Positions 36,701 through 44,768 of a DNA stretch of 64,000 nt are shown here, piece after piece. The number at the start of each line of letters is the position of its first letter. The stretch's first letter is position 1. Both the position numbers and the translations under genes were made by a program. The notes under the pieces are model-generated. The model saw nothing but the letters and a program-made list of their open reading frames with translations. It was not told the DNA's origin and searched no databases. Source of the DNA: Cesiribacter sp964504565 (GTDB taxonomy: Bacteria > Bacteroidota > Bacteroidia > Cytophagales > Cyclobacteriaceae); contig CAZDEY010000014.1 in NCBI GenBank assembly GCA_964504565.1, forward strand, positions 1 through 64,000, given 5' to 3'.

Positions 36701-38424
36701 CAAATTCTACCCAAACCGTATACCTGAAAGCCCGCATCAGCAACCAGGCGGGTAGCCATACCATAAGCCTAAGCCTTACCGGCCGGCGGTTAAAAGATAA
36801 AGTTGAGCAAACTATAGAAGTACTGCCTAAAGGCTTTCCGGTAGAGGTTAATTATTCGGGCAATGAGCTTAGCAAGAACTTCTCCTTCCGAATAAACGAC
36901 CCGGTGCCGGGCTCGGTTAAGGCCAGCTTTACGGCTTACCCTAGCGTGGTCGAAAATATATTTGGGGGAATAGAATCGATTTTGCGCCAGCCTTACGGGT
37001 GTTTTGAGCAAACCTCGTCCGCTACTTTCCCTAATGTATTAGCACTGCATTTTATGATGGAAACCGACCAGGATAACCCGGCCGCCCGAGATAAAGCGCT
37101 CAAGTATATTGATACCGGCTACAAGCGACTGATAGGCTTTGAAACCAAACAAGACGGTTTTGAGTGGTTTGGCCGCACCCCGCCGCACACCAACCTTACG
37201 GCCTACGGTCTGCTGGAGTTTACCGAAATGGCTAAGGTATACAGCAAGGTTGATACCAAAATGCTGGAACGCACCAAAAACTGGCTGCTTAGCCGGCGGG
37301 ATGGAAAAGGTAATTTCACATTGAATGACCGAGGTCTAGACGGATTCAATACCAAAAACCAAATAGTAAGCAATGCCTACGTACTGTACGCTATGGCTGA
37401 GGCCGGTATAGCCCTCAGCCAACTTCAAAAGGAATATGAAATTGCTTATCAGGAAGCGTTGGATAGCAAAGATGCCTACCGTTTAGGGTTAATGGCTAAC
37501 GCGGCCTTCGCCTTTAAGCAAACCGCCCAGGCCGAAAAGTTGATTTCTATTTTGGAAGAACTGGCAAGTAAATATAGCGTAGCCAAGTTGCCGGCCAAGT
37601 ATTCTATAGTGAATAGCTACGGCTCATCGCTGTACATTGAAACTGCCAGTTTATATACGCTGGCCCAACTTCGCTCGCCCACCCCGGCTATTGAAAGTGT
37701 CCGACAGGCTATAGATTTTATCCAGTCGTCGCGAAACGACTTTGGCTTCGGCTCGACCCAAGGCACGGTTATGGCACTAACTGCCCTAACGCGCTGGGCT
37801 AAGTACAATAAACGAACTGCCGAGAGCGGAGTAATTGCTTTGGCCTTAAACCAATCGCCTTGGGCAAAAGAAGCGTACGCCAAGGATCAGCAGGGCGAAA
37901 TACTATTAGCCAGCCTGGAAAACAAAATTGTTCCCGGCCTGCAGCAGGTTCAGGTTACGTTTGATGATACCAAAGCAGCCCTGCCCTATAACTTCCGGGC
38001 GAACTGGACCAGTTATACCCCAGCCTCCAGCGCCGATTGTAAAGTAAAAATAAGCACCAAACTAGCCGCTAGTCAGACCACAGTTGGCGAAACCGTACGC
38101 CTGACTACGGAGATTCGGAACCTAACTAACGAGGGTATTCCGCAAACGCTGGCCATAGTAGGTATACCTTCTGGGCTAAGCCTGCAAGCCTGGCAGTTAA
38201 AAGAATTGCAGGAGAAGAACACTTTCGATTTTTACGAGATCCACGGCAATAACATAGTATTTTATATGCTGCAGCTAGAGGCCGGAAGCACCAAAACCAT
38301 TCACCTGGATTTAAAAGCCGATGTACCCGGCAAATATCAAGCCCCGGCCAGCAGTACCTACTTGTACTATACCCCGGAGTATAAAAACTGGGCTGCCGGC
38401 ACTAGTATCACTATTAACCCTTAA
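33763..38424 (+). CDS. Alpha-2-macroglobulin-like protein with an embedded TonB-receptor plug
   Basis: The 1553-residue protein has a signal peptide, then MG2 (EEKLYLQLDKPFYKPGDVIW) and several MG domains to about residue 650. Residues ~686-822 are a complete SusC-type plug: LNEVVVTGY, LSGKIAGVQVTQSNGAAGS, VVIRGSSSL, PLFIVDGIPV, ISSVTVIKGAQATALYGSRG, NGVILINTK. The A2M domain follows (RTDFRETIYWNPLVTTDRRG) with a helical thioester domain, PYGCFEQTSS (Cys1080-Gln1083). It probably forms an operon with the plug-less barrel 10 bp upstream. A2M-plug fusions may exist elsewhere; the complementary split with the barrel is what stands out. Confidence 0.9.
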   Translation: MKKSQFLLALTALILLAMALPQGEGFLKKLEDKLSEYQRRVPEEKLYLQLDKPFYKPGDVIWLSGYLVNGADHKPSETSNIAYVELLDPKGNVSQKLELAASEGRLQGNFTLDESAPGGLYTVRAHTVWQQNFGEEAYFTKDVQVQRIVAPRLLLTLDFERDGYGPDDKVTAKLKARSLTNEPIANTEFNFTASLQGNKFLKETATTNGDGQADITFELPAELSSADGLLNVQLTYKGRQESVSRSIPIILQKIDLQFFPEGGDMVAGLNSKVAFKALNEWGKAVDVEGIILDERQNEVATFTSYHKGMSAFSLKPKKQGTYYAKITKPVALDSLYQLPSALPNGYGLSIEKLETNELEFKVYNPLDKPVFLVGQVHGKLYYSEKLSSKAGYSNYTISTDQFPIGIARFTLFDHQELPRSERLVFLNKDRQLKVELETDKEQYNGREKVELKIRTYDEHNIPVPASLSLSVVDDKIITYADDKQDNILSHLLMSSELKGKIEEPNFYFDPEEPKAEQALDYVLMTHGWRRYAWEEVLQPNYTVSFYPENEGSLSGRVINRQSGEGVDAEVTLIELAHRKRSVQLRTKEDGSFLFLNIDAGSPIQLFARSRDTEKQDLNIVLDSKSQGKYQQLGGRYKLEDMSAVNESVAVAAPPPIRQQVEVIEMADQEEIEEAMIGNFSLQEDIEQLNEVVVTGYIVDEQKQALSYSTVKVERIEDNPLTNNQAALQQLSGKIAGVQVTQSNGAAGSASRVVIRGSSSLTGTNQPLFIVDGIPVEMQSPTDLNPNDISSVTVIKGAQATALYGSRGSNGVILINTKNGFYYPYRQQGSVPDNYASLYVKPRKFSPTQEFYSPIYDSQEPVEERTDFRETIYWNPLVTTDRRGEATLTYYNSDALTSFRITAEGIGLNGLPGRQELVYSTVQPLSLEASIPPYFLFEDEPAIPILLTNNTDQPQQATLKLAIPTVMQPTALPDTAVTLAPNSTQTVYLKARISNQAGSHTISLSLTGRRLKDKVEQTIEVLPKGFPVEVNYSGNELSKNFSFRINDPVPGSVKASFTAYPSVVENIFGGIESILRQPYGCFEQTSSATFPNVLALHFMMETDQDNPAARDKALKYIDTGYKRLIGFETKQDGFEWFGRTPPHTNLTAYGLLEFTEMAKVYSKVDTKMLERTKNWLLSRRDGKGNFTLNDRGLDGFNTKNQIVSNAYVLYAMAEAGIALSQLQKEYEIAYQEALDSKDAYRLGLMANAAFAFKQTAQAEKLISILEELASKYSVAKLPAKYSIVNSYGSSLYIETASLYTLAQLRSPTPAIESVRQAIDFIQSSRNDFGFGSTQGTVMALTALTRWAKYNKRTAESGVIALALNQSPWAKEAYAKDQQGEILLASLENKIVPGLQQVQVTFDDTKAALPYNFRANWTSYTPASSADCKVKISTKLAASQTTVGETVRLTTEIRNLTNEGIPQTLAIVGIPSGLSLQAWQLKELQEKNTFDFYEIHGNNIVFYMLQLEAGSTKTIHLDLKADVPGKYQAPASSTYLYYTPEYKNWAAGTSITINP

Positions 38425-38429
38425 CCGAC

Positions 38430-38465
38430 AAGCCCTATAAGAACTTAATCTTGTAGGGCTTTTTA
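38430..38465 (+). terminator. Rho-independent terminator after the A2M/plug gene
   Basis: A 13-bp stem AAGCCCTATAAGA / TCTTGTAGGGCTT with one G:T pair and a 6-nt loop ends in a T run. Confidence 0.88.
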
Positions 38466-38614
38466 CCAAAAATCATCTTATAGCTTATATAATAACTGTA
38501 CAATCTTAATTGAACTATCTCAACCAAAAGGCTAGCGACGGAATAAACGAGCGTCAGCATTTAAAAGATGACTACTGACAAGTCAGTGAGCTATATGTAA
38601 AGGAAACTTGCTTA

Positions 38615-38650
38615 ATAATAAAACCCGGTGTAGCTCTCTGCACCGGGTCT
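38615..38650 (-). terminator. Terminator of the minus-strand lipoprotein gene
   Basis: A perfect 8-bp stem ACCCGGTG / CACCGGGT is followed on the minus strand by a T-rich stretch (TTTTATTATT). It is also usable from the plus strand. A short palindrome ACTGAC-AA-GTCAGT lies at 38573-38586. Confidence 0.7.
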
Positions 38651-38655
38651 TATTT

Positions 38656-39666
38656 TTACTCAATTCCTAAATATTTATTGTTGAGATACTTTTTGCTAAA
38701 GTTACCTAGTCCGTTAAAGTAGGCATCGGTAAGTTCAGCCGGGTAGTAGGCCATACCACCGGCGTATAGTCCGGTTCCGCCGCCATCGTTGCCGTCATCC
38801 CAATTCCAGGGGGCATTTGCGGTACCGTTACCTACCGATTTACGAAAACTCTTGGCGTTATCGAACAACTGGGTATTAAAGCGCTGCTGCCATAAACCGC
38901 CCGCCTCAAATATATCAACCAGTTTATACCGCACGCTTCTATCGTAGATGCCCGAAGGCTGCTCGGCGGTGGTTAAGCTAGGGTAATACACTACATAATC
39001 ACTACCACCGGGCTTTAGCGGACCGTAAGCTTTCATACCGTGCCCTTTGGCTTCAGCAGCCGTAGTTATTCGGCTAATTCCACCATCGTTAGTAAACTGA
39101 ATTTGCCCATCTATACTTTCCTGCCCATTGGTAAGGCCGGAACCCGCTACGCTAAAAGAGTAGAAGTCGGAGTGAAATACAGTTACTATGCCTTGGGCTG
39201 TTCCGTACGTACTTCCGTCCTTTTTTACTATAGTTAGTACCCCTTCCAGATCATTCTCGTGTTCATCCCAATGATAAAGAAGCCATACATCGGTCCAATC
39301 GCGGGGGTGAAAGAATGCATAAATAATATAGTAGTGGGTTTCGGTTTCGGTAACCGAGTAGTAAGCATAGGCAGTAGGGCTGTACTGGCTTTTGGCAATA
39401 TTATTCCAATTGTTAGTAGCATTGAAGTCGCCATCAAAATCTACTTTAGTAATGTAGTCGGCTTTGCCGCTTAAGCCATGCGAGCCGGTAGGGTCAACAT
39501 CCTGATAGTGTACCGGGGCATGCTGAAGGGCCAACTGCTGGTAAAAATTGCCGGCCAGCCCGTTAACCGCCGTGGATTGGTCCGGTAGAGTGGGCATTAC
39601 TTCGTCTTCGGTAGAACAAGCAGCTACAAAAAGTAGTATACCTGCTAAAAATAAAAGGTTCTTCAT
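38656..39666 (-). CDS. Lipoprotein with Vps62/DUF946-like domain
   Basis: The 336-residue protein has a lipoprotein signal ending in FVAAC (Cys17). The body resembles the Vps62/DUF946 family: ALQHAPVHYQDVDPTGSHGLSG, AYYSVTETETHYYIIYAFFHPRDW, and the acidic HEHENDLEGVL-like segment (DEHENDLEGVLTIVKKDG). A second conserved block is WNWDDGNDGGGTGLYAGGMAY. The role is unknown; it is exposed on the envelope. Confidence 0.75.
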   Translation of the reverse strand: MKNLLFLAGILLFVAACSTEDEVMPTLPDQSTAVNGLAGNFYQQLALQHAPVHYQDVDPTGSHGLSGKADYITKVDFDGDFNATNNWNNIAKSQYSPTAYAYYSVTETETHYYIIYAFFHPRDWTDVWLLYHWDEHENDLEGVLTIVKKDGSTYGTAQGIVTVFHSDFYSFSVAGSGLTNGQESIDGQIQFTNDGGISRITTAAEAKGHGMKAYGPLKPGGSDYVVYYPSLTTAEQPSGIYDRSVRYKLVDIFEAGGLWQQRFNTQLFDNAKSFRKSVGNGTANAPWNWDDGNDGGGTGLYAGGMAYYPAELTDAYFNGLGNFSKKYLNNKYLGIE

Positions 39667-39843
39667 TATAAAAGTGGGTTAAGTTAATTGTTCCCGAAGC
39701 TATTATGATATATTATGAAAGAAGTTACCTAAGGATTAAGGCTTTGTTCTGATTACATTAATTGAGATGGAGTATTTTTTAGCCTCGGTTTGAATTTCTG
39801 CAGTAAATCCTATTAGTTGCTGTTACAACTCATTGTAATAATT

Positions 39844-41325
39844 TTGAAGAAAAGTTTAGCCTATACAATATTGCTTCTGCTGGGCAGTTGCGCTACCACC
39901 GAGCAAGCCGATGCGCCCGAAGTGCAGTCAGTACCAGCCGTACAGTATGCCCTGGATGATGGCTCAGTTCCGTTGCAGGATTTTTACGCTACCTCGGTTA
40001 CGGCCGACCAGCGGGTAAGTTTTGTGCAGGCCCTCTTCGATGGTGATTCAACTACGTATTGGCGCACTAAAACCGGGGCCGGCCCCAATGAGGGCCTAAT
40101 GCTGTATTTTGCCGAGCCAACGTATATAAAACAAATACACTTACAGCAACCGCAACTAGCTGATGCCGACAAAATTACCGAAGTGCAAGTGTACGCCAAT
40201 GGCCGGCTTCTAACTTCCTATAATCCTTCTTCCAAAATTACGGTAGATACGGAGATACAATCGCTATTTATACGCCTGGTTGGGTTTGAAGGAATGAAAA
40301 ACCGCTCGCTAAGTCAACAGGAAGTAAGCCTAAGCGGATTAAGTGCCGATAACGAAATGTTGGAAGCCTACGTGGCTACCTTCCCCAAAACCAGCTTCGC
40401 CGCTATTTCCGGAATTGAGCTGTACGGAAAAGATAATCAAGCCTTACAATTAGTGCCGCCCATTATGCTGGCGGCTACGGTAACGGCCAGTTCCGAGCTT
40501 AGCCCTATACCGGCCTACGGCGTGCAGCAACTATTTGATGGCCGGCGGGAAACCGGCTGGGCCGAAGGGGCTACTGGCACCGGCGAGGGCGAAAGTATAA
40601 CCTTTAGTTTCTCGGAACCTCAGCAATTTACCGGCCTACAGCTAGCCAACGGTTTTCAGCGTTCTAAAGAGCATTTCTACGCCAACGCCCGCCCCAAGGT
40701 ACTTAGCGTAACGGCCGACTCGTTGCCCTTTGTGGTGCTAGCCGAAAATAAAATGGGCATCCAACAACTGGAGTTTCCCCATTCTGTTACATCGGACAAG
40801 CTAAGCCTAAGCATTGATAAGGTACAGCCCGGCACCAAGTATAACGATATGGTAATGAGCGAACTGCTGTTTAAGCAGGGCAAGGTAGCTATAAAGCCGG
40901 TACCCGCTCAGCAGGAAATTATTGAAAAAGACCTGACCGAAAAGGCTGAAGGTACCGTTCTACAAAAAGTGCTGGACCGAAACCTGAATATTGAAATCGG
41001 CGATATGGATATTCAGCGCAGCCGTTCCTTCATACTCCGTTCCGACTACTCGTTTGTGTATTACGATAAGGAAACCCTGTACGATAATAACGCCCGAGCA
41101 GAAGACCAGAAAGTAGCTGATGGCAATTGGGAAATTAAACATTTGGCGACCGATAGTGCCGTAGTTCGTATTTTTGGCAAGCTGGCCAGTACTAGCCGCC
41201 GGGCCGAGTTTTACGTAGGTAATACCGAAGAAAGCGGCCTCCGCATATTCCAGGATTTTATAACCATTACTCCTACCCAGCTTTACGGTCAGCAGTTTAT
41301 CGATACCCTCGGCCTATATGAATAA
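39844..41325 (+). CDS. Lipoprotein with NADase-type glycan-binding (discoidin-like) domains
   Basis: The product is about 493 residues. A TTG at 39844 gives a textbook lipoprotein signal, KKSLAYTILLLLGSC; the frame is open to 39817. Two repeats of a discoidin-like fold follow: FVQALFDGDSTTYWRTKTGAGPNEG (residues ~60-170) and GVQQLFDGRRETGWAEGATGTGEGE (~225-330), the NADase-type glycan-binding pattern. A C-terminal domain of unknown type follows. It overlaps the dipeptidase gene by 8 bp, so the two are co-expressed. Confidence 0.75.
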   Translation: MKKSLAYTILLLLGSCATTEQADAPEVQSVPAVQYALDDGSVPLQDFYATSVTADQRVSFVQALFDGDSTTYWRTKTGAGPNEGLMLYFAEPTYIKQIHLQQPQLADADKITEVQVYANGRLLTSYNPSSKITVDTEIQSLFIRLVGFEGMKNRSLSQQEVSLSGLSADNEMLEAYVATFPKTSFAAISGIELYGKDNQALQLVPPIMLAATVTASSELSPIPAYGVQQLFDGRRETGWAEGATGTGEGESITFSFSEPQQFTGLQLANGFQRSKEHFYANARPKVLSVTADSLPFVVLAENKMGIQQLEFPHSVTSDKLSLSIDKVQPGTKYNDMVMSELLFKQGKVAIKPVPAQQEIIEKDLTEKAEGTVLQKVLDRNLNIEIGDMDIQRSRSFILRSDYSFVYYDKETLYDNNARAEDQKVADGNWEIKHLATDSAVVRIFGKLASTSRRAEFYVGNTEESGLRIFQDFITITPTQLYGQQFIDTLGLYE

Positions 41326-42064
41326 GCTAATTCTACTCCTTGCCTTAAACCTAGGCTCTTTTAGTTGCAGCACCTCCAACTCAACCGATACGCCTATGGT
41401 ATCTTCTACCGATTCAGTTGGTAAATCAGCGGTAGAAATAGCCGCTACTGCGCCAGTTACTGAGCCTTCGGACAGCCTACATAACCTTCAGGCCCGAAAA
41501 GATCTCAAAAATTTGCCCGATACGGCCTTTGTTGATATGATCCGCTACGCTGAAGGATTTGGTTACGATATGCGCTACGCCACGGCCAACAACTTTCTGG
41601 ATACGGCCGTATACCCCTGCCCTACCTGCAAACTCCGGAAAGAAGTAGCCGACGCGCTGGTTAGAGCCAATACTTCATTACAAAAACAGGGGGTACGCAT
41701 AAAGTTTTTCGACTGCTACCGCCCGCTAGATGTACAAAAGCAAATGTGGGCGGTAATGCCCGATGGCCGCTACGTAGCCAACCCGTACAAAAGTGGCTCT
41801 ATTCACAACCGGGGCGCGGCGGTTGATATTTCGCTGGAAACCTTGGCCGGAAAAGAGCTGGATATGGGCACCGGCTTCGACCATTTTGGCAAGGAAGCCC
41901 ACCATACATATACCCAATTGCCTGATACCGTGCTAGCTAACCGAAAACTACTGAAATCCGAAATGGAACAAGCCGGGTTTAGCGCCCTGGCAACCGAATG
42001 GTGGCACTACCTATACGGCAGCAAAAGCCGGTATACATTAGCCAACGAAAGCCTTTGCGAGTAG
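41318..42064 (+). CDS. VanX-like D-Ala-D-Ala dipeptidase (M15), lipoprotein
   Basis: The 248-residue protein has a lipoprotein signal ending in SFSC. The M15D zinc site is complete: SIHNRGAAVD (S-x-H-x-x-G-x-A-x-D), the catalytic Glu in EWWHY and the last His ligand there, plus FDCYRPLDVQ. Family members cut D-Ala-D-Ala dipeptides; cell-surface versions probably recycle peptidoglycan rather than confer vancomycin resistance. Two Cys in YPCPTCKLRK are an unusual addition. It overlaps the previous gene by 8 bp and is directly followed by the next. Confidence 0.88.
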   Translation: MNKLILLLALNLGSFSCSTSNSTDTPMVSSTDSVGKSAVEIAATAPVTEPSDSLHNLQARKDLKNLPDTAFVDMIRYAEGFGYDMRYATANNFLDTAVYPCPTCKLRKEVADALVRANTSLQKQGVRIKFFDCYRPLDVQKQMWAVMPDGRYVANPYKSGSIHNRGAAVDISLETLAGKELDMGTGFDHFGKEAHHTYTQLPDTVLANRKLLKSEMEQAGFSALATEWWHYLYGSKSRYTLANESLCE

Positions 42065-43516
42065 GTGAGAATTCAACCCGATAGTAGGAAAATATACACG
42101 CTGGCTACTATAGCTATAGTTTGCGGAATGCTTTCGGCTTACCTGCGCTGGCAAGCCCTAACCCAAACCCCTTACGCTAACGGCTGGGATTCCTACTTTT
42201 ACCTAGTACAACTAAAAACCCTGCTTACCGAAGGCCAAATGCACTCCCGCGATTTATCGCTTATTTACCCCTTTATGGTGGTTATAAAAGGTTTGGGGGT
42301 TTCGTATATCTCGGCCTATAAACTAACCGCAGCCGGGCTGGCCTCGGCCGTATCAGCACTTTTTGTTCTGATTGGCTACCGCTGGAGTGGGCAAGCCAGC
42401 GTAGCAGCCGGCCTGGGAGCCTGGAGTGTCTTTAGCCCGGAGCTAACCTACTTTGCCGCTCACTACCCCAAGAATTTACTTGGTATAGTTATTCTGCTGA
42501 TAACTATTCTGCTCGTTAACCGCCCGGTTTGGCCTATTTTATTGCTAGGAATAGGCTTCTTTGGCCATCGGCTTACGGCCTTATTAGGTATTGGCTACGT
42601 TTTGGTTTTTTATATACTGAAGTACGGAAATTGGAAGTACCTACTTTACGGCACGGCAGGGGTAATTCTTATAGCACTATTGGGAATTATGCTGCCCGGT
42701 TTATTTAGTATATACGATCTGGAACGCTTTAACAATTTACTGCAGGCTAAACCGCAACTTGCCCCCTTATCCCTTATTTCTACCCTGCAAACTGCCGAAC
42801 TGCGGTTTTGGTGGAAGTTTGAAATACTCTTCAGCCTTATGTTCGTACTTTTTGGCGTAATATTTCTGATCCGGAAGAAAGATGGGAACAGGCATACAGT
42901 TGCCCTACTAGGTATAGCCTTAATCCTGATATTTCCTTTTCTACAATGGTCGGTAGAAGGTCTGGCGTTTCGGCTGGTTCAGGTGTTTGTGTTGCTAAGC
43001 CCGCTACTGCTGGCTTCCGTAAACTTGCCCAAAACCCGTTTCTGGTGGGTAGTTAGCTCCGGCTTGTTAGCCTGCGCCTTTTTCTCCTGGCGAAGCTACA
43101 ACCCACCGCAGCACGATCCGCCCTACGCTCTGTACCAGGCAGTAAGCCAACGAACCCTTAAACACCTTCCGAAAGCTACCGAGTTGGTTATTGCCCATAA
43201 AAGCCTGGCGGAGTTCTTTACCTTTACTACCGGTATTGATGCCCTGCCCTGGCTACCGGAATATACCGTTAACAAGGGTAAATTATGGCGGATCAGCTCC
43301 GGTTTTGAGGCTACTGAGCTTACCTACCGCAGCCAGAGCAACCAAGTATATCGTTTGGGTTTAGGCTACGCCCTACTGCCGGAAGAAGCCTGGCAAAAGT
43401 GCTTTACCAAGTGGCAGGAAAGCGGCAATCCAGAACTACTGAAGCGAGCAAGCAGTTGGAAAAACCCTCACCAGATACGTCCGGGGTATTTATTAAAAAA
43501 TAAGACCTTACCCTAG
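42065..43516 (+). CDS. Polytopic membrane protein, GT-C glycosyltransferase-like
   Basis: The 483-residue protein has some ten hydrophobic helices. An acidic motif in the first extracytoplasmic loop (NGWDSYFYLVQLKTLL) and a basic soluble C-terminal domain of about 120 residues resemble GT-C membrane glycosyltransferases that use lipid-linked sugars. The assignment rests on topology and that motif only. The GTG start directly follows the TAG stop of the dipeptidase gene. Its own TAG stop is the first triplet of a 14-bp repeat array. Confidence 0.6.
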   Translation: MRIQPDSRKIYTLATIAIVCGMLSAYLRWQALTQTPYANGWDSYFYLVQLKTLLTEGQMHSRDLSLIYPFMVVIKGLGVSYISAYKLTAAGLASAVSALFVLIGYRWSGQASVAAGLGAWSVFSPELTYFAAHYPKNLLGIVILLITILLVNRPVWPILLLGIGFFGHRLTALLGIGYVLVFYILKYGNWKYLLYGTAGVILIALLGIMLPGLFSIYDLERFNNLLQAKPQLAPLSLISTLQTAELRFWWKFEILFSLMFVLFGVIFLIRKKDGNRHTVALLGIALILIFPFLQWSVEGLAFRLVQVFVLLSPLLLASVNLPKTRFWWVVSSGLLACAFFSWRSYNPPQHDPPYALYQAVSQRTLKHLPKATELVIAHKSLAEFFTFTTGIDALPWLPEYTVNKGKLWRISSGFEATELTYRSQSNQVYRLGLGYALLPEEAWQKCFTKWQESGNPELLKRASSWKNPHQIRPGYLLKNKTLP

Positions 43517-43555
43517 CCGGGCGCCCCTAGTCGGGCACCCCTAGCCCTCTCCTAA
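43514..43555. repeat. Three 14-bp repeat units
   Basis: TAGCCGGGCGCCCC, TAGTCGGGCACCCC and TAGCCCTCTCCTAA follow each other with a 14-bp (twice 7) period. The first unit contains the stop codon of the upstream gene. Confidence 0.6.
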
Positions 43556-43626
43556 GAGGAGAAAGGATTATTTCGATAATCGCCATTTCCTGCTTACCGG
43601 CAAGCAGGGAGTAATATAACAATTTC

Positions 43627-43758
43627 CCGTCATTCCCTGAATTGGCGCAGCGCAGCGGAGCTAATTGTAAGGGAATCCGTTGATTCATGTGCTTACTGCT
43701 TTAAAATACCAGATTCCCTTAGGATTTTTAACGCTTCGCTAAATCCAGGGAATGACGG
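43627..43758. mobile_element. MITE-like element with 13-bp terminal inverted repeats
   Basis: This 132-bp segment is bounded by perfect inverted ends CCGTCATTCCCTG and CAGGGAATGACGG. The interior has subterminal complementary blocks (AAGGGAATC / GATTCCCTT) and no coding capacity. I see no clear target-site duplication. Elements with these ends are familiar from many Bacteroidota genomes. It lies between convergent genes. Confidence 0.6.
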
Positions 43759-43833
43759 ACAAGCCAAGTAGTGTCCTTATTTATTCAAAGCTTGTATGCA
43801 CGAACAGCTAAAAGTCCCTTCTCCTACAAGGCA

Positions 43834-43931
43834 GACGGCTAGTCGCGGACGGCTAGTCGAGTAGGTCGGGCCGCGTAGGTCGGGCCGCGCAGGTCGGGCC
43901 GAGTAGGTCGAGCCGCGTAGGCTAGAATGAG
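43834..43931. repeat. Seven 14-bp GC-rich units (TAGGTCGGGCCGCG type)
   Basis: Seven consecutive 14-bp units drift from GACGGCTAGTCGCG (two) through TAGGTCGGGCCGCG (four variants) to TAGGCTAGAATGAG, ending 7 bp before the VanW stop. Period 14 is twice the 7-bp period of the other arrays. Long open frames across it are artefacts of the repeat. Confidence 0.9.
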
Positions 43932-43937
43932 GTTCAA

Positions 43938-44768
43938 CTACTTCTCCAGTAACGGATTGTACATCATAATGGCGTGGTTCTCGGTAATCCATTCATCGGC
44001 CTGTTCTTCGCCGGTTTCCTTATCCAATACCTTGCGCCTGATTTGGTTATGGCGGGTGTAGCCGCCCCAAATTTCGCCCCGCATAAGGTGGTTGCTTTCG
44101 TATACCTTATATGCCAGCTTGGGTTCGCCAGCCGAACGAATTTGGCCCTGTAAATGGGTATCGGTAAATCTAAATACTAGCTGGTACGCCTGTTCGGTAG
44201 GATTGTGGAGTTGCAAGTCGATGTAATTATAGCTGAGCGTTGCCCCGCAGCCAAAGGGTATAGTACGGTTTACATCCGGGAAAACATCGAAACCGTGGCG
44301 GTAGCGCTCCTTTACTTCCAGCGGGCTGTGCAGGGCCATCCAGTAAATAAGATTGCCCAGTTGGCACAAGCCGCCGCCGGTACCGGCTGTGGCCTTCCCA
44401 TCCTGCAAAACCAGGCCGGTTAAGTAGCCTTTACGCCGGGTAGGCTGGCCTACCAACTTCCAAAACGAAAAGGTTTCTCCGGGCCAAATAACTACCCGCT
44501 GTATGTGGGCAACCGCTAGCTTTAGGTTAGTAATTTTATTACGCTGCAGTTGCATATCCACATTTTTTAGCGGACGAAGCAGCAGTGATTGGTGTTTTTT
44601 TATTAGGTAGGGAAGAAGAACCTGAGGCTGCGGCCGGGCAAATTTAGTATTACTAGTTTGCCACTGATACCAGCGTTTGGCCGTATAAAATTGCCGGCCC
44701 AGCCACCGCCGTAATGGGCTGCGGTGTATATGCTTAGTTACCGATATGGAATCAAAGGGCGAGGGCAC
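43938..44768 (-). CDS. VanW family protein
   Basis: The 276-residue protein carries the VanW core: WPGETFSFWKLVGQPTRRKGY, the glycine-rich GTGGGLCQLGNLIYWMALHSPLEV and RYRHGFDVFPDVNRTIPFG. The function of VanW is unknown; it occurs with some vancomycin-resistance and peptidoglycan genes. The start is GTG at 44768, the only one giving the full N-terminus. It is convergent with the VanX-like operon. Confidence 0.9.
   Translation of the reverse strand: MPSPFDSISVTKHIHRSPLRRWLGRQFYTAKRWYQWQTSNTKFARPQPQVLLPYLIKKHQSLLLRPLKNVDMQLQRNKITNLKLAVAHIQRVVIWPGETFSFWKLVGQPTRRKGYLTGLVLQDGKATAGTGGGLCQLGNLIYWMALHSPLEVKERYRHGFDVFPDVNRTIPFGCGATLSYNYIDLQLHNPTEQAYQLVFRFTDTHLQGQIRSAGEPKLAYKVYESNHLMRGEIWGGYTRHNQIRRKVLDKETGEEQADEWITENHAIMMYNPLLEK

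Noticed and set aside
30858..38424. Classical SusC/SusD polysaccharide-utilisation locus
   Set aside because: There is no SusD homologue, no glycoside hydrolase and no hybrid sensor nearby; the partner is an A2M protein.
39817..39843. Longer start for the glycan-binding lipoprotein
   Set aside because: A start at 39817 puts hydrophobic residues before the Lys-Lys of the signal; the TTG at 39844 gives a standard lipoprotein signal.
43834..43931. Possible CRISPR array
   Set aside because: Units are directly adjacent 14-mers with no spacers, and no cas genes are present.
43777..43992. Minus-strand open frame of 71 codons
   Set aside because: It translates the 14-bp repeat array and the end of the VanW gene in another frame; the repeated GSTYSARPARPDLRGPTYS pattern is the repeat itself.
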